From assembly GCA_030867875.1 (NCBI GenBank), contig JAOWCC010000577.1:150652344-150716343 (forward strand): a DNA stretch of 64,000 bases, read 5' to 3'. The stretch's first letter is position 1, and each line of letters opens with the position of its first letter. This document shows positions 46,701 through 51,882 of this stretch, piece after piece. Position numbers and translations under genes: made by a program. Below the pieces are notes generated by a model, which was given only the letters and a program-made list of their open reading frames with translations, had not been told where the DNA came from and searched no databases. The stretch comes from Actinernus sp. WN-2022 (Eukaryota > Cnidaria > Anthozoa > Actiniaria > Actinernidae).

Positions 46701-47695
46701 AGCACGATACTGTGGGTCGTTTAGACTACCGTGCCCAGTAACAAGGAGCGTTTACTTCCTCCTTCGATCCGTTTTCTGACATTTAAAAAATAGAACAGGC
46801 GTTTGTGAGTAAAATGCCTGAGCACTCGCGAAAATTGTGTGCAGACTGGTGCCCGTACCTGAACCAGTGCCTGGATACAAGGTCGGGACCTTGTACCCAG
46901 TGCTCGGGCACTGTGCACAAATTTTGGCACGGGCACTAATGAAAAGCCGTGTTCTTACAGGTGCTGTGCCCGGGCACCAAGTGTAAATGGGGCCTTAGAC
47001 GTTCAGAGCATGATTAGATCATTCTCATGCCTAACCCTTCCTCAGCCTCTTGTAACATCTCCTCTATTATTAATACAAATGCAGTAGCTGTCTTGGAGTT
47101 ATTTCTTGAACGTCAAATGGTGATTTAATTCAAATATATCACCTTACTTTCTGATTTTCTGATGTCTTGCCCAGCAGAGACAAAAGAACGTGAAGCACCG
47201 CCAGAGGGTGAGCAAGAAAAGAAAGATGAGCAAGCCTCAGTCACAGATGGTGATGAACAGGCAACTCCCAAAGAGGAAGGCGAGGGGGAAAAGGAGCACC
47301 AACAGGTGCCCGAGGAGGGTGAGGTGAAATCCGAGGCAGAGGAAGGTGCTGCCGAAAAACCAGACGAGCCAGCTGAACAACAGGGTGAGGCAGAGACTGA
47401 ATCAAAGCCTACAGAGGAAGGTGGAGAGGTTACTGCTGAAGAACCCAAGCCTGCAGAGGGTGGGGAAGGTAGCGAGGAAACCCAGCCCAAGGAGGGAGGT
47501 GAAAGCGAAACAAAACCAGAGGAAGGAAGCATAGAAGAAGGCACCAAGCCCAATGAGAAGGCAGATGAAGGACAGGCAGGTACGGAAGAGAAAGGCGATG
47601 ATGCAAAGCCAGAAGGGGAGACAGCAGGTGACGATGGCAAACCCCAAGAAGGAGGTGAGGAAGCCAAACCTGCTGAGGGGGGAGGGAGAGAATGA
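418..47695 (+). CDS. NME8: NME8/TXNDC3-like thioredoxin-NDK protein with two F5/8C domains (5' partial)
   Basis: Exons read from splice sites and phase: 418-521, 650-721, 844-960, 2993-3074, 3705-3779, 4445-4527, 5422-5549, 6276-6407, 7761-7835, 20529-20647, 21287-21431, 22379-22486, 30748-30899, 32545-32689, 34526-34633, 35181-35311, 35993-36043, 37890-38218, 39014-39155, 40043-40368, 40960-41101, 47175-47695. They total 3287 nt, giving 1094 complete codons and a TGA with no internal stop; phases match at every junction. Residues are numbered from the first complete codon at 420. The first visible exon starts inside the thioredoxin fold, so the start codon is upstream of the window. Order: thioredoxin 1-97, acidic linker, NDK A 154-298, NDK B 314-447, NDK C 449-581, acidic linker 592-608, F5/8C 609-765 and 766-921, acidic tail 922-1094. 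Family knowledge: NME8 proteins belong to cilia and sperm flagella (outer dynein arm). The C-terminal half is not in the NME8 I know. No signal peptide can be judged. Confidence 0.88.
1622..2660 (-). mobile_element. LINE fragment (reverse transcriptase 3' part) in intron 3
   Basis: Read on the minus strand, 2600-2400 encodes [12 protein letters not shown], the reverse transcriptase catalytic YADD, followed by the [20 protein letters not shown] type segment typical of CR1/L2-like LINEs. A C-terminal RT piece follows in another frame down to about 1850. The element ends at 1622-1650 in an ATTC-type microsatellite tail next to AATAAA, as CR1/L2-group LINEs do. It is 5' truncated and frameshifted. 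Confidence 0.75.
2993..3779 (+). CDS. Exons 4-5: Glu-rich linker
   Basis: Exons 2993-3074 and 3705-3779 link thioredoxin to the first NDK domain. The first encodes mostly Glu with some Val and Lys; the second a charged, probably helical stretch ending in KPKEK. Both use good acceptor and donor sites, and exon 4 leaves in phase 1, matching exon 5. The linker has no recognised domain. Its composition resembles exon 17 and the C-terminal tail, a shared style that supports one continuous gene. Confidence 0.8.
3226..3356. mobile_element. Foldback MITE, family B, copy 1 (intron 4)
   Basis: Inverted arms begin GGTCTGTGTGCAAAA and end TTTTGCACACAGCCC, with inner arms around TTCTAAATTCTCC. Two further copies sit at 21931-22066 and 23671-23821. 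No coding capacity. Confidence 0.75.
4238..4418. mobile_element. Foldback MITE, family A, copy 1 (intron 5)
   Basis: Arms run from CCCACTTTTTATATATGC through GCACAAA and TTTCAGTATGAGGCTTC to the reverse order ending GAAGCATATATCGAAAG. The same element occurs at 48997-49165 and, cut short, at about 55452-55535. Confidence 0.75.
4456..20556 (+). CDS. Exons 6-10: NDK domain A
   Basis: Spans exons 4445-4527, 5422-5549, 6276-6407, 7761-7835 and the start of 20529-20647. It opens with VAIIKPDAV, a classic NDK beta-1 strand, and carries the active-site stretch [10 protein letters not shown] with the phosphate-accepting His at residue 279. The signature Ser after HG is Cys here. The domain closes with FFFPDF. 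Exon borders inside it (83, 128, 132, 75 nt) do not match those of domains B and C. The intron after exon 9 is 12.7 kb and contains the 894-bp satellite. A basic stretch, [11 protein letters not shown], follows at residues 304-314. Confidence 0.88.
4528..6275 (+). other. Introns 6 and 7, no recognisable element
   Basis: Apart from exon 7 (5422-5549) this stretch shows only AT-rich intron sequence. Short palindromic words around GCAATGTTACAG occur at 4730-4890, and purine-rich text repeating GGGAGG at 5100-5280. I recognise no gene or transposon. Confidence 0.5.
6507..7032. mobile_element. Tc1/mariner-pogo type MITE (intron 8)
   Basis: A 526-bp element with terminal inverted repeats CAGTGGAACCTCGATT, flanked on both sides by TA (6505-6506 and 7033-7034), the target of the Tc1/mariner/pogo superfamily. 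CAGTGGAACC termini resemble Tigger/pogo elements. The interior is made largely of iterated CTCGATATAACGAA-like words in both orientations. No transposase frame. Confidence 0.8.
7033..7760 (+). other. Rest of intron 8
   Basis: AT-rich sequence with a 15-C run at 7645-7659. No gene or element recognised. Confidence 0.5.
7968..8225 (-). mobile_element. tRNA-derived SINE, copy 1 (intron 9)
   Basis: On the minus strand it begins GGTGGCACATTGGTTAAGC (degenerate A box), continues to GGTTCGATTCC (B box), then a body with GTTTGTTGGTATCTCGCCC and TTTTCCTCCCTCC, and ends in a TTG/T-rich tail. The full body matches copies at 32783-33050 and 40591-40852. Small CCACCCTGCAG duplications sit at the tRNA-like end. 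Confidence 0.82.
9338..10293. mobile_element. piggyBac-type non-autonomous element
   Basis: A 956-bp insert with inverted termini GGACGGTGGCCCCTA and its complement, flanked on both sides by TTAA (9334-9337 and 10294-10297), the piggyBac target. It splits the recombinase relic. No transposase frame seen. Confidence 0.75.
10462..10562 (+). repeat. Short tandem repeat with CATAAATTTATG palindrome
   Basis: Three imperfect copies of a roughly 35-bp unit containing ATCCATAAATTTATGC and TTTCCTT. Confidence 0.7.
11441..11608. mobile_element. Foldback MITE beside the satellite
   Basis: Arms of about 60 bp: AGAAGATGCATGGCTTTC onward and its complement ending GAAAGCCAACTTCT, with matched TGAGCTCTTGAAATGC and GCATTTCAAGAGCTC. 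It lies directly left of the 894-bp array. Confidence 0.78.
11623..19731 (+). repeat. 894-bp tandem satellite array, nine units plus 63 bp
   Basis: The word TCTAGCATG starts at 11623, 12517 and every 894 bp after that to 19669, with no indel between units. Units are nearly identical. Alternating point variants mark a two-unit pattern. Each unit contains an internal direct duplication of about 100 bp (around TTACTTGTGTAACC and TTACTTGTGTACCC, offset about 185 bp). At each junction about 150-bp inverted arms surround a loop of roughly 56 bp. Each unit has 112- and 73-codon open frames; their lack of homology and their exact repetition argue they are by-products. The array is bounded on both sides by TA repeats. 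Confidence 0.95.
19732..19786. repeat. (AT)n microsatellite
   Basis: About 55 bp of pure AT dinucleotide, starting exactly where the satellite ends. A short TATATATA tract lies at the other end of the array (11615-11622). Confidence 0.95.
19787..20528 (+). other. End of intron 9, nothing recognised
   Basis: AT-rich intron sequence ending in the acceptor TTTTGCAG of exon 10. No element or gene seen. Confidence 0.5.
20602..30853 (+). CDS. Exons 10-13: NDK domain B
   Basis: Built from the end of exon 20529-20647, exons 21287-21431 and 22379-22486, and the first part of 30748-30899. It starts at [11 protein letters not shown]. The active-site stretch reads [10 protein letters not shown], with His at residue 429 and the signature Asp replaced by Glu. 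Exons of 145 and 108 nt here have the same lengths and phases (1 to 2, 2 to 2) as in domain C. It ends at FFPIE and runs straight into domain C without a linker. Intron 12 inside it is 8.3 kb and full of foldback elements. Confidence 0.88.
20735..21150. repeat. Dispersed repeat E, copy 1 (intron 10)
   Basis: Shares words in the same order with 36085-36410: AAATGTTTTGTAATTAT, TTCTAAACTAAAACC, ACTTCAGTT, GTGATTGGCTC, GGCTCTGTAATTACT, and ends near ACGACACT. Ends are weakly inverted (AGTGTCG / CGACACT), suggesting a MITE. This copy has an extra internal segment. Confidence 0.65.
21479..22291. mobile_element. Foldback element with long arms (intron 11)
   Basis: The left arm (from ACTCTTCCCAGTAAA at 21480) and the right arm (ending TTTACTGGGAAGAGT) match inversely for over 200 bp, including AAAACAAACCATGTGATT and ATGATCACTGTTTGG. 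A family B MITE (21931-22066) lies near the loop. Confidence 0.68.
21931..22066. mobile_element. Foldback MITE, family B, copy 2
   Basis: Begins GAAGGGCTGTATGCAAAA and ends TTTTTGCACTCAGCCCTTC, with internal TTCTAAATTCTCC; same order as the other two copies. Confidence 0.75.
22801..22928. mobile_element. Short foldback element (intron 12)
   Basis: Arms CCCCGTTGTTCAAAGATTGG and its complement around AATCCATTTGAATAACCGG, about 40 bp each. Confidence 0.6.
23671..23821. mobile_element. Foldback MITE, family B, copy 3 with target duplication
   Basis: Flanked by CAGTTGA on both sides (23664-23670 and 23822-23828). The opposite arm of the host foldback lacks the insert, so the duplication is real. 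Internal arms carry ATTCTAAATTCTC; one piece of the left arm is itself doubled. Confidence 0.75.
24208..25582. mobile_element. Element with C-rich iterated termini and 215-bp tandem core
   Basis: The left end reads CCGGTGTCACAGCGATTTCG and the right end is its near-complement, closing CGCTGGTACACCGG. Each end consists of repeated words GCGATTTCGCCCCCC and GTGAATTCGCCCCCC in both orientations. Inside, a 215-bp unit starting ACGCGAGTCGGTAAC occurs at 24481, 24696 and, partly, 24911 and about 25157. No open frame of note. Confidence 0.7.
26138..26581. mobile_element. 444-bp terminal-inverted-repeat element (intron 12)
   Basis: Termini ACCATTTGCAAGCTACC and complement, extending about 75 bp through AAGCGTGAACC, TTCCGCGTTCG and TTTATGTTTGAAAC. 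Noncoding. Confidence 0.78.
26650..27165 (-). mobile_element. LINE fragment, RT C-terminus (CR1/L2-like)
   Basis: Minus-strand reading gives [20 protein letters not shown] and [16 protein letters not shown], the conserved C-terminal RT segment of CR1/L2-group LINEs, followed by a decayed [12 protein letters not shown] end. Both ends are truncated. Confidence 0.78.
27738..27842. repeat. Short inverted repeat
   Basis: Arms AATAATTTATAAAAT...GTGTTGTATCGG and complement CCGATACAACAC...ATTTTATAAATAATT. Confidence 0.65.
28083..29005. mobile_element. Foldback element with arms of about 210 bp (intron 12)
   Basis: The arms at 28083-28300 and 28790-29005 match inversely, including TTTTTATTTTATTTTATTAA, TCAGGCGGAATTGCCAA and CACATGCGTGACGTCAC. 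A T-rich centre separates them. Confidence 0.75.
29312..29895. mobile_element. Terminal-inverted-repeat element (intron 12)
   Basis: Ends AAGTGCCACTACGA and complement. A second inverted pair lies inside: GCGGAAATGATGTCATACAC (29506) against GTGTATGACATCACTTCCGC (29676). Confidence 0.68.
30307..30488. mobile_element. Foldback MITE next to a poly(G) run
   Basis: Arms AATGGTT(A/C)GATTCCCGGT and GACGTCACAAAGTACC about 85 bp long each. A 26-G run follows at 30499-30524. Confidence 0.75.
30499..30524. repeat. Poly(G) run, 26 bases
   Basis: Uninterrupted G run 11 bp right of the foldback element. Confidence 0.95.
30854..35281 (+). CDS. Exons 13-16: NDK domain C
   Basis: Uses the end of exon 30748-30899 and exons 32545-32689, 34526-34633 and 35181-35311. 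It opens with [15 protein letters not shown]. The active-site stretch is [10 protein letters not shown], with His at residue 563 and the signature Asp replaced by Ser. The donor of exon 14 falls after the first two bases of an Asn codon, giving YMSNGPT where A and B have a Ser at this step. It ends near FFPEVE. Whether any of the three NDK domains has kinase activity cannot be told from sequence alone. Confidence 0.88.
31332..31559. mobile_element. Foldback MITE (intron 13)
   Basis: Ends CCAGTGATGC and GCATCACTGG; arms of about 65 bp contain TGTTGCATGGCAAC on both sides. Confidence 0.78.
31735..31797. repeat. Near-perfect palindrome (intron 13)
   Basis: TTTTCGGATTGGGCTACCTG and its complement with a loop of only about 10 bp. 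Confidence 0.8.
31800..32544 (+). other. Rest of intron 13, nothing recognised
   Basis: No clear element or gene between the palindrome and exon 14. Confidence 0.5.
32783..33050 (+). mobile_element. tRNA-derived SINE, copy 2 (intron 14)
   Basis: The best-preserved copy: A-box-like TGGCGCAGTGGTTAAGCG at about 32794, B box GGTTCGATTCC at about 32838, then the family body and a T9 tail. The tRNA part has no aminoacyl-type 3' end, so it is a SINE head rather than a tRNA gene. Confidence 0.88.
33225..34386 (+). repeat. 131-bp tandem array, nine units (intron 14)
   Basis: The word GCTGACATGATATTCAGG recurs at 33311, 33442, 33573 and so on to 34359, always 131 bp apart. Inner units are almost identical; the first and last are more diverged, as expected for unequal exchange. 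Confidence 0.95.
34779..34950 (-). mobile_element. MITE family C, copy 1 (intron 15)
   Basis: Begins TCTAGAACGGATTTCGTACG and contains GGCATGTCCGTA and GTAACTCTGTAATTTGATTG. It is the reverse of copies at 39513-39727 and 45804-46006. Confidence 0.7.
35501..35669. mobile_element. Foldback MITE (intron 16)
   Basis: Arms TTTTGTGTCTGGCCTATTAT and complement, through CGTCATAACATGA and AAAATAGCT. Confidence 0.78.
35993..36043 (+). CDS. Exon 17: short acidic linker to the F5/8C half
   Basis: A 51-nt exon encoding [17 protein letters not shown], phase 1 in and phase 1 out. The acceptor follows a T-rich tract (tttttacacag) and the donor is GTAAAG. Reading past the donor would give about 20 more residues and a stop, so a shorter NME8-like isoform by intron retention is possible. 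Phase agreement with exon 18 argues that the normal product continues into the F5/8C domains. Confidence 0.75.
36085..36410. repeat. Dispersed repeat E, copy 2 (intron 17)
   Basis: Same orientation and word order as 20735-21150. Ends AGTGTCGAAAGTG and TACGACACTTAATCG. Confidence 0.65.
36411..37230 (+). other. Middle of intron 17
   Basis: The part with GGGGGTGTATTGACTG near 37041 is vaguely similar to 38640-38900 (GGGGGTGTATTCGCTGG), possibly an old repeat. Nothing else seen. Confidence 0.4.
37231..37640 (+). repeat. 58-bp tandem array, seven units (intron 17)
   Basis: CTCTGCACTCAATGC recurs every 58 bp from 37275 to 37623; units are essentially identical. Confidence 0.95.
37653..37796 (-). 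mobile_element. tRNA-derived SINE, copy 3, truncated (intron 17)
   Basis: The minus strand reads GGTGGCGCAGCGCGTTAAAC at the head, a damaged B box, then the family body cut off after the TTTTCCTCCCTCC part. It abuts the 58-bp array. Confidence 0.75.
37890..39155 (+). CDS. Exons 18-19: first F5/8 type C domain
   Basis: Exons of 329 and 142 nt encode residues 609-765. Recognisable family features in order: [80 protein letters not shown]5/8C domains form a jellyroll that binds glycans, lipids or proteins and are usually extracellular. Here the Cys that normally opens the domain, just before the GM stretch, is absent, and so is the closing Cys after LYG. No disulfide can bridge the termini, which fits a cytoplasmic protein. 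Confidence 0.88.
38219..39013 (+). other. Intron 18 with a decayed family C copy
   Basis: Around 38510-38620 it has AAAATGGTTTCCCTG and CTGATCCAATCACG, matching the middle of MITE family C. The remainder is unassigned. Confidence 0.5.
39513..39727 (+). mobile_element. MITE family C, copy 2 (intron 19)
   Basis: Ends CTGGAGCGCATTTCGTACG and CGTACAAAATCTGCTCTAG. The middle carries GAAATGGTTTCCCTATTG, ATCCAATCAAATTACAGAG and TACGGACATGCCGTA, as in the copy at 45804-46006. Confidence 0.75.
40043..41101 (+). CDS. Exons 20-21: second F5/8 type C domain
   Basis: Exons of 326 and 142 nt encode residues 766-921. The family pattern repeats: [88 protein letters not shown]. Terminal Cys residues are again missing; a single internal Cys (ENHCASS) has no partner. 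The same phases (1-0-1) and almost identical exon lengths as the first domain point to tandem duplication of a two-exon unit. Confidence 0.88.
40591..40852 (+). mobile_element. tRNA-derived SINE, copy 4 (intron 20)
   Basis: The head is diverged (GGTGGTGCAAGTTATAAGCG), but the body from GTGAGTTGAGTTTGTTGG through TTTTCCTCCCTCC and a T-rich tail matches copy 2 closely. Confidence 0.82.
41316..41435. mobile_element. 120-bp palindromic MITE (intron 21)
   Basis: Arms GGGCCGGGTTGTTCATAGCC and complement, about 45 bp, containing CGATTAGTGTTAATCCTGG. Confidence 0.82.
41560..44690 (-). mobile_element. Broken LINE with inverted 5'-region copy (intron 21)
   Basis: Minus-strand pieces in order from high to low coordinate: an endonuclease part (about 43960-43000, with [33 protein letters not shown] text and [16 protein letters not shown]), then reverse transcriptase (42778-42356: [37 protein letters not shown]), then the RT C-terminus (42266-41910: [18 protein letters not shown]). 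The reading frame is broken many times. Text at 41560-41930 is the inverted counterpart of 44360-44690 (shared GTGGAAACGGAAAAGACAAA), so two copies of one end face each other. FADD replaces the common YADD. Confidence 0.78.
44691..45803 (+). other. Intron 21, unassigned stretch
   Basis: The first 130 bp (ATCCCACATGTTCATATGAA) resembles 24060-24210. The rest is AT-rich, with a C-rich patch at 45700-45745. No gene seen. Confidence 0.45.
45804..46006 (+). mobile_element. MITE family C, copy 3 (intron 21)
   Basis: Starts near CATGTGAGTGGGACAA and ends TCATACGAAATCTGCTCTG. The middle matches the copy at 39513-39727 closely, including GAAATGGTTTCCCTATTG. Confidence 0.75.
46007..46670 (+). other. 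Intron 21, unassigned stretch
   Basis: No element, gene or strong inverted repeat recognised. Confidence 0.45.
46671..46994. mobile_element. PIF/Harbinger-like MITE (intron 21)
   Basis: Termini GGCCGCGTTCACACTTG and the near-complement CAAGTGTAAATGGGGCC, flanked on both sides by TTA (46668-46670 and 46995-46997), the three-base target typical of PIF/Harbinger. Inner arms include GTGCCCGGGCAC-like words. Noncoding. Confidence 0.68.
47175..47695 (+). CDS. Exon 22: Glu/Pro/Gly-rich C-terminal tail
   Basis: The last exon gives residues 922-1094, dominated by Glu, Gly, Pro, Lys and Ala, with loose repeats of EEGE, KPEEG and EPKPAEGG. It is predicted to be disordered and very acidic, with no transmembrane segment. 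The acceptor is a tandem NAGNAG (ccagcag), so one residue may be optional at the join. TGA is at 47693-47695. The opposite strand is open for 199 codons here, but only as the shadow of Glu/Pro-rich codons. Confidence 0.82.
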
Positions 47696-48090
47696 CTCTG
47701 GACCGTAACAAGGATGAGTCGCAATTACCGTTTTGTTTCAGTCGTTTCCTGTCATTTTGTAGTTCGTCTTTGTCCGTACAGCAATTTGTTTGTCGACAAA
47801 GGTCTGCATTTTGTGTAAACTCCAACAAGATGATGTATTAGTATGCACATAGAAATGTTTATGTAAATATCTCCTTGCATACAAATATTGATTTCGGGGT
47901 CTTTTACGCGTGTATGTATATAAAAACTGTATGTACAGTGTTTCCGAGTGGAACCATATTTAAATTTACCCAGAATTTTGCACGATTGTTTTTGTTTCGA
48001 ATATGCAATGGCATGTAAATATTAGAATACAACCTTCCAACCATGGATGGGCTTTGTAGAAAATAAATCAAAACAAATAATAAAAACACA
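47696..48090 (+). other. 3' UTR and poly(A) signal of the NME8-like gene
   Basis: After the TGA the sequence becomes AT-rich without open frames. The first canonical AATAAA is at 48062-48067; another lies at about 48093. Cleavage is likely between roughly 48080 and 48120. This end is predicted from sequence only. Confidence 0.55.
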
Positions 48091-48832
48091 AGAATAAAGA
48101 GTGGTTTGCTCAGTAGTTCCACCTTGACAATGCCCTTATTAATCCCTGAAAAATAATAAAATCTAAAATGCAATACCAGTTTGAATTACAGCATCAAAAA
48201 TAACATTAACAGCTTAAATTTGCACGAAATTTGACGCAAGTTTTTCGCCGTTTTGGTCACCCAATCCAAATAGATGTAACGCATTTATCGAAGTTCGTGA
48301 ATTTACCAGACCAATACTGACTTTAAACAAGGTAATGTGTGGCTAAACTTGCCAGTCGAATTGCGTTTAGGCAGTAATTTTAAGTGGCCACTTGGAAATG
48401 CCGGTAGGCAATGCCGGTAGGCATGCTAACTTGCATACTGAGTAGTTGACACTTTTAAATTAACCTTCCCGACCGTTCTATCAACCACAATAAGTGGCTT
48501 TTCTCTTCATCAAGGCAAAACCAACATCCGCAAACGGAAAGAGGATGGAACATAAATTCGGTTTTTCCAATTTCGTCCACTTCCTTCACCTCTTAATTAT
48601 TTTCTATTTGTGCTATTAGCATTTCTATCAGTGGCGCAATTTACTTTGTTCCGGATACTAAGTAGTAATCAACTACTCAACACTATTTAGTTCAGTAGCA
48701 TTTCCCCGGCTCACAACTCCCTATTTCGCTCTGCCAAAGAACTGACGCTCGAAGGAAATGTTAAATGCCTAGAAATTAAATCATAACGAAGTGTATGTAA
48801 GAGCAAATGTTCTCCCTTCGATGACGCCTTAC

Positions 48833-49165
48833 ATGGTTGACGAGTTCTCACTTACCTGTGAGAGTGCCGGGCCTGTCGGTGCTCTTATGGCATGGAGGCC
48901 GTACGCTAATAGTCCTCTTTACGTTTATCGAGCCACACTGGAATAGTAACCGTGCAAACACGTTGATCCATGGAAGATTTGTTAGTGTTTAACAAAAGCC
49001 CACTTTATAATATGTGCTTCGTTTGCCACGCACAAAGGTTTCAATATGAGTCTGGGGTAAAAGAAATGTATTATTTTCTCGGAGAATAGAATCAATTTAA
49101 TTACCCCGGAGCCTCATATTGAAGCCTTGGTGCGTGGCAAGTGAAGCATATATCAAAAGTGGGCT
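48833..49165. repeat. Dispersed repeat with family A MITE, copy 2
   Basis: 48833-48996 (TCGGTGCTCTTATGGCATGG, CCGTGCAAACACGTTGATCC) recurs at 55279-55451. It is followed by a complete family A foldback at 48997-49165 with arms AGCCCACTTTATAATATG and ATATATCAAAAGTGGGCT. Confidence 0.78.
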
Positions 49166-49317
49166 ATTTATTTCAATTTTGAGATATGGACGAACATAAC
49201 AGCAGTCAGAGCAGCCTTACAGATTCTACAATGAAGAAAGTTACGAATTCGTTCACGAGTTCCTAGTTTGGGATATATTCTCCTCCATTGTACAACTCTA
49301 ATGGTGCTCTTTGCGCT

Positions 49318-49509
49318 TTAGGCGATCCCCTTCTTGAGGCACATATGTTGCATCATTTTACACCAGTCGGCCACGTCTCTAGCTTCTGAATTGGATCCAA
49401 GTCTTTCTCTTACTCTTAGGGCTTTCTTCCTACGAAAGTGACCTCCAGAATCATCGGCATGCAAACGAAATAGAACATCGTATCGTTTAGCCTTTGGGAA
49501 CAATAGCAA
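49318..49509 (-). pseudogene. Ty3/Gypsy integrase zinc-binding remnant
   Basis: The minus strand reads GGHFRRKKALRVRERLGSNS and RDVADWCKMMQHMCLKKG, a decayed form of the integrase HHCC region: a His, then RxRER and a Cys pair. It lies opposite in orientation to the RT/RNase H piece beside it, so the element is rearranged. Confidence 0.55.
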
Positions 49510-49751
49510 GCAACTTGTTGCTTCCGCCTGATGGAGTCTACGGTAGAGTAGGCCAACTCACATTTTTCTAGCCATTTCCACAAAGAAAAGAAATGACAGT
49601 CAAATTTACAGTCACCTCATTAGCATATTGGAAATAGAAACCTCTATAACTCGTAGACGCAAAACTCAAATCAAGACATTATACTGTTCAGCTCTTCGCT
49701 TGATGCAGAATCGATATTAGTGATATTTTTTTTATCATATATACACTTTAA

Positions 49752-50222
49752 GGAGGTGCGCAGCTTTCTAGGGCTTGCTAATTACTACCGGAGGTTTGTG
49801 CGGAATTATGGTAATATAGCACCCCCCATGCATCGTTTGACGAAAAAGGTAGTGAAATTTAAATAGGCTCAGGAAAGCGACGAAAAAGGGAGTGAGAAGG
49901 AGGTAGCGATTGGATACGCAGCCGCCAGTTAAATTCTTCAGAGCTTAACTATAGTGCGACCAACTAATTTCAAACGTACTTGTATGTCCAGAAATTCACT
50001 GTTTCCACAAATCACAACGTACTACGCTGGTTAATGTCGGTGCGCGATCCGACTGGTAGGTTAACTCGGTGGAGTCTTGCTGTAGCAGTAGTATTCGAAA
50101 TTCCCCACAGAGCTGGAACTCAGAAGTCTAATGCTGATGCCCTAAGTGGAAGATCTTGCCTACCAACCGTAGCGGCTGTGGATGTGATAGACTCACAGAT
50201 AGAACGCGTTCGCGAATTTTAG
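49752..50222 (+). pseudogene. Ty3/Gypsy reverse transcriptase/RNase H remnant
   Basis: Begins with VRSFLGLANYYRRFVRNYG, the conserved RT-RNase H connection of Ty3/Gypsy pol, then after a gap FTVSTNHNVLRWLMSVRDPT, GRLTRWSLAV and HRAGTQKSNADALSGR, the RNase H end. Internal deletion and stops are present. Confidence 0.85.
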
Positions 50223-51085
50223 CGTCGTGGCCACAGCCGAGTTCGTGCCGCCCTTCGGCATAAAATGTCGAATGCCGCCAAAAATTGAATTGTAGTAGTA
50301 TCCATTTTTCTTGTTTATCTATAAGGACTCGTATCCTATACAAAAAGAACTGTATATCCTATAATTATGTCTGTCTGGTTTTAGACACGGCTGTAACTCC
50401 GCATGTTTTTATTCTCAAATGGGGACATTCGAATCTGGTCGGGGTGGGGAAATTATTACTCTAAAATAATAGTCCGAATAAAACCACAAATAAAACAAAT
50501 TAAAAGGAAGTTAGTAATAAGTATTATGATTTGAGGAAGAAGGAACCACACACAGGTTTTTCGTTAATGGAATATAATCTTGGTAATCTTTCGGAAAGGA
50601 TTGTAATCATAATAAGGATTATCCTTTAGGGATCTCATAATTCAGAGATTTCAATGATTCTTCCTACCTTCGGATTGAATTAAGTAATATTAAATCCCTT
50701 CCGTTTTCCTTAACCTATGGAATAAAACATGTATTTATTGATCTTTTTCATAGGAAAACGTTTATAGCTTATAAGAAACCTTTTTAGTCCACTTATTATT
50801 AGGGAGCTTGAATTATCTTAACGCAAAAGTAATTTCTTACATGACATACATTCTATAGCAAACCTACCAAATAGTGTTCCATCAAACGCTCTAATGTAGC
50901 TGAAGCATTACACAGGGCATCACATTGAACTGCCATAGTCCTGAAGGAAAAAAGCCGTTTGTTTCCTTTATCTCACTTCTCCGTTTGACTTTTCCAGTAG
51001 CCACTTTTCATACCCAGTGTCGAAAACCATCGATACCTCAATTTACGATACTCAATACAGTTTGTGACGTATTATGTATGTGCCG
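50223..51085. other. Intergenic, nothing recognised
   Basis: AT-rich, no element or frame of interest. Confidence 0.5.
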
Positions 51086-51245
51086 CCCGGGTGGGTCAGG
51101 GTTTTGAGCTTGGTTTGGGCAGGTAGGGTCAGGGTTTTGACCTGATTTGGGCAGATCAGGGTCAGGATTTGAGGATAATTTGGGTTCAGTCAGGGTCGGG
51201 GTTCAGGTTTTTCTAGGCAGTTAGGGTTCAGTTTTTTTTAGCTAC
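51086..51245 (+). repeat. Degenerate GGGTCAGGGTTTTGA minisatellite
   Basis: Five or more imperfect copies of a unit containing GGGTCAGGGTTTTGA and TTTGGGCAG. A stray copy is near 51552-51575. Confidence 0.75.
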
Positions 51246-51622
51246 TATGTCAAAAAAAGACATTCTGTTGCCGCATTTTGATCGCCTGCCCACATGCAAG
51301 CACTGAGGTTCCCATACATCGTGACGCCGCTAATTCGTACTTCAGTACTTATCTATGTACTTCATCTGCTGATTTGTTTACCCAATGACACGTCCCGACT
51401 TGAAATGTTCCGTATTTTGCATGCAATCCCGGTACGCGGTATACCAGCCGGGGTATATATCCGACCGTGCTTTGAAAACAAATTAAAGAAGGGGCAATCA
51501 GGTTTTTTTTTTCCCAAAAAGGGGGCAATCATGGTTTTGGAGCTCGGATTGGGTCAAACAGGGTCAGGGTTTGAGCCTCTTGGCCTCACATACATACCCA
51601 GTTTTCATGTAAGTACCCCCCA

Positions 51623-51648
51623 CCCCCCCCCCCCCCCCCCCCCCCCCC
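51623..51648. repeat. Poly(C) run, 26 bases
   Basis: Uninterrupted C run abutting the LINE remnant. Confidence 0.95.
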
Positions 51649-51882
51649 GGGGAGAGAGTTCCATAATGTAGGTGCAGATACTTGGAAGGCCCGCTGACAA
51701 TAGGACTTAAGTCTGGCAGTAGGACGGACAAGGCGTAATGTATCAGCTGAGGATCGGAGTGTTCGGGTAGTCTTGTATATAGTTAATAATTCTTGTAGAT
51801 AGACATGAAGCATCGCCTCAGCGAGATCAACAGTACAGTAGTTGGAAACCAGGAAATCAAGTCCCAGCCTATAGGCATTCAC
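51649..51882 (-). mobile_element. LINE C-terminal remnant
   Basis: The minus strand reads LRSSADTLRLVRPTARLKSY and RAFQVSAPTLWNSLPG, the end of CR1-like RT open frames. It is truncated by the homopolymer on one side. Confidence 0.78.

Noticed and set aside
37890..47695. F5/8C part as a separate gene
   Set aside because: Phase 1 joins to exon 17, no start codon or signal peptide precedes exon 18, and the three acidic linkers share a style. Transcript data could still overturn this.
47125..47724. 199-codon Ser/Pro-rich frame on the minus strand
   Set aside because: It is the complement of Glu/Gly/Pro codons of the acidic tail; the plus-strand exon has a matching acceptor and phase.
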